From positions 1-64,000 of the forward strand of contig CAJQUW010011289.1 in NCBI GenBank assembly GCA_907163375.1: DNA of 64,000 nt, written 5' to 3'. The notes beneath the pieces were generated by a model, which saw nothing but the letters and a program-made list of their open reading frames with translations, ran no database searches and was not told the origin of the DNA. Of this stretch, positions 63,950 to 64,000 are shown one piece after another; position 1 is the stretch's first letter, and each line of letters begins with the position of its first letter. The translations under genes were made by a program, and so were the position numbers. This DNA is from Prostheceraeus crozeri (taxonomy: Eukaryota > Platyhelminthes > Polycladida > Euryleptidae).

Positions 63950-64000
63950 CATATTGCATCCATCCATTAGCTTTCTTCGTTATTGCATGATCAATCTTGA

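Overview
The window is from a eukaryotic, almost certainly invertebrate animal genome. There are no bacterial-type operons. Most of the DNA is AT-rich and non-coding and is filled with decayed transposons of animal type (Penelope-like and LINE reverse transcriptases, P-element-like and piggyBac transposases, MITEs with TA target duplications). One host gene with GT/AG introns can be followed on the minus strand. The sequence does not let me name the phylum.

The centrepiece is a complete Maverick/Polinton (adintovirus-like) element at 20963-41292, 20,330 bp long. It starts AGT, ends ACT, carries terminal inverted repeats of about 566 and 505 bp, and is flanked by a perfect 6-bp target duplication GCTCAA (20957-20962 and 41293-41298). 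It encodes an adenovirus-type cysteine protease; a protein joining a parvovirus-VP1-like phospholipase A2 domain to a retroviral-type integrase; the double jelly-roll major capsid protein; a penton-like minor capsid protein; two small adenovirus core/minor-protein-like virion proteins; a coiled-coil fibre-like protein; the FtsK/A32-type packaging ATPase; a second, membrane-anchored ATPase of the same kind; protein-primed DNA polymerase B, split by one in-frame stop; a zinc-finger protein; a two-helix membrane protein; and unassigned proteins. The order is: protease (+), then a minus-strand block (integrase, core protein, capsid, minor protein, small ORF, fibre), then a plus-strand block (zinc finger, membrane ATPase, polymerase, unknown, penton, packaging ATPase), then a minus-strand membrane protein. 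The two blocks diverge from an 85-bp interval at 29551-29635. The gene set implies virion assembly, genome packaging, protein-primed replication and chromosomal integration.

The most unusual signal is a set of short GC-rich hairpins with GAA or TTC triloops (GGGC-TTC-GCCC, GAACC-TTC-GGTTC, GGAGC-GAA-GCTCC, CAGTC-GAA-GACTG, GGGAAT-TTC-ATTCCC), often in pairs, scattered through the AT-rich Polinton. They lie between genes and also in frame inside them: three different proteins carry the same S-R-A-S-P peptide because the same element sits in each gene. They look like tiny mobile double-hairpin elements. A 129-bp GC-enriched island at 30671-30799 could be a structured RNA.

Left flank (1-20956): palindromes and foldback elements (54-175, 529-843, 2156-2660), a Penelope-like RT relic (3670-4210), a MITE pair that is nearly identical in opposite orientation (10398-10620, 18755-18976), a P-element transposase relic (10621-10850) and assorted tandem repeats. 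Right flank (41299-64000): two inverted copies of a LINE RT fragment, a foldback element, a decayed piggyBac nested inside an older TA-duplicating element, a 2.4-kb long-TIR element lying in an intron, a minus-strand host gene (exons at 58976-59257, 58600-58766, 53098-53221, 52672-52859) encoding an F5/8C-fucolectin-like domain followed by a PAN/apple domain, and a nearly intact piggyBac transposase pseudogene (61342-63110).
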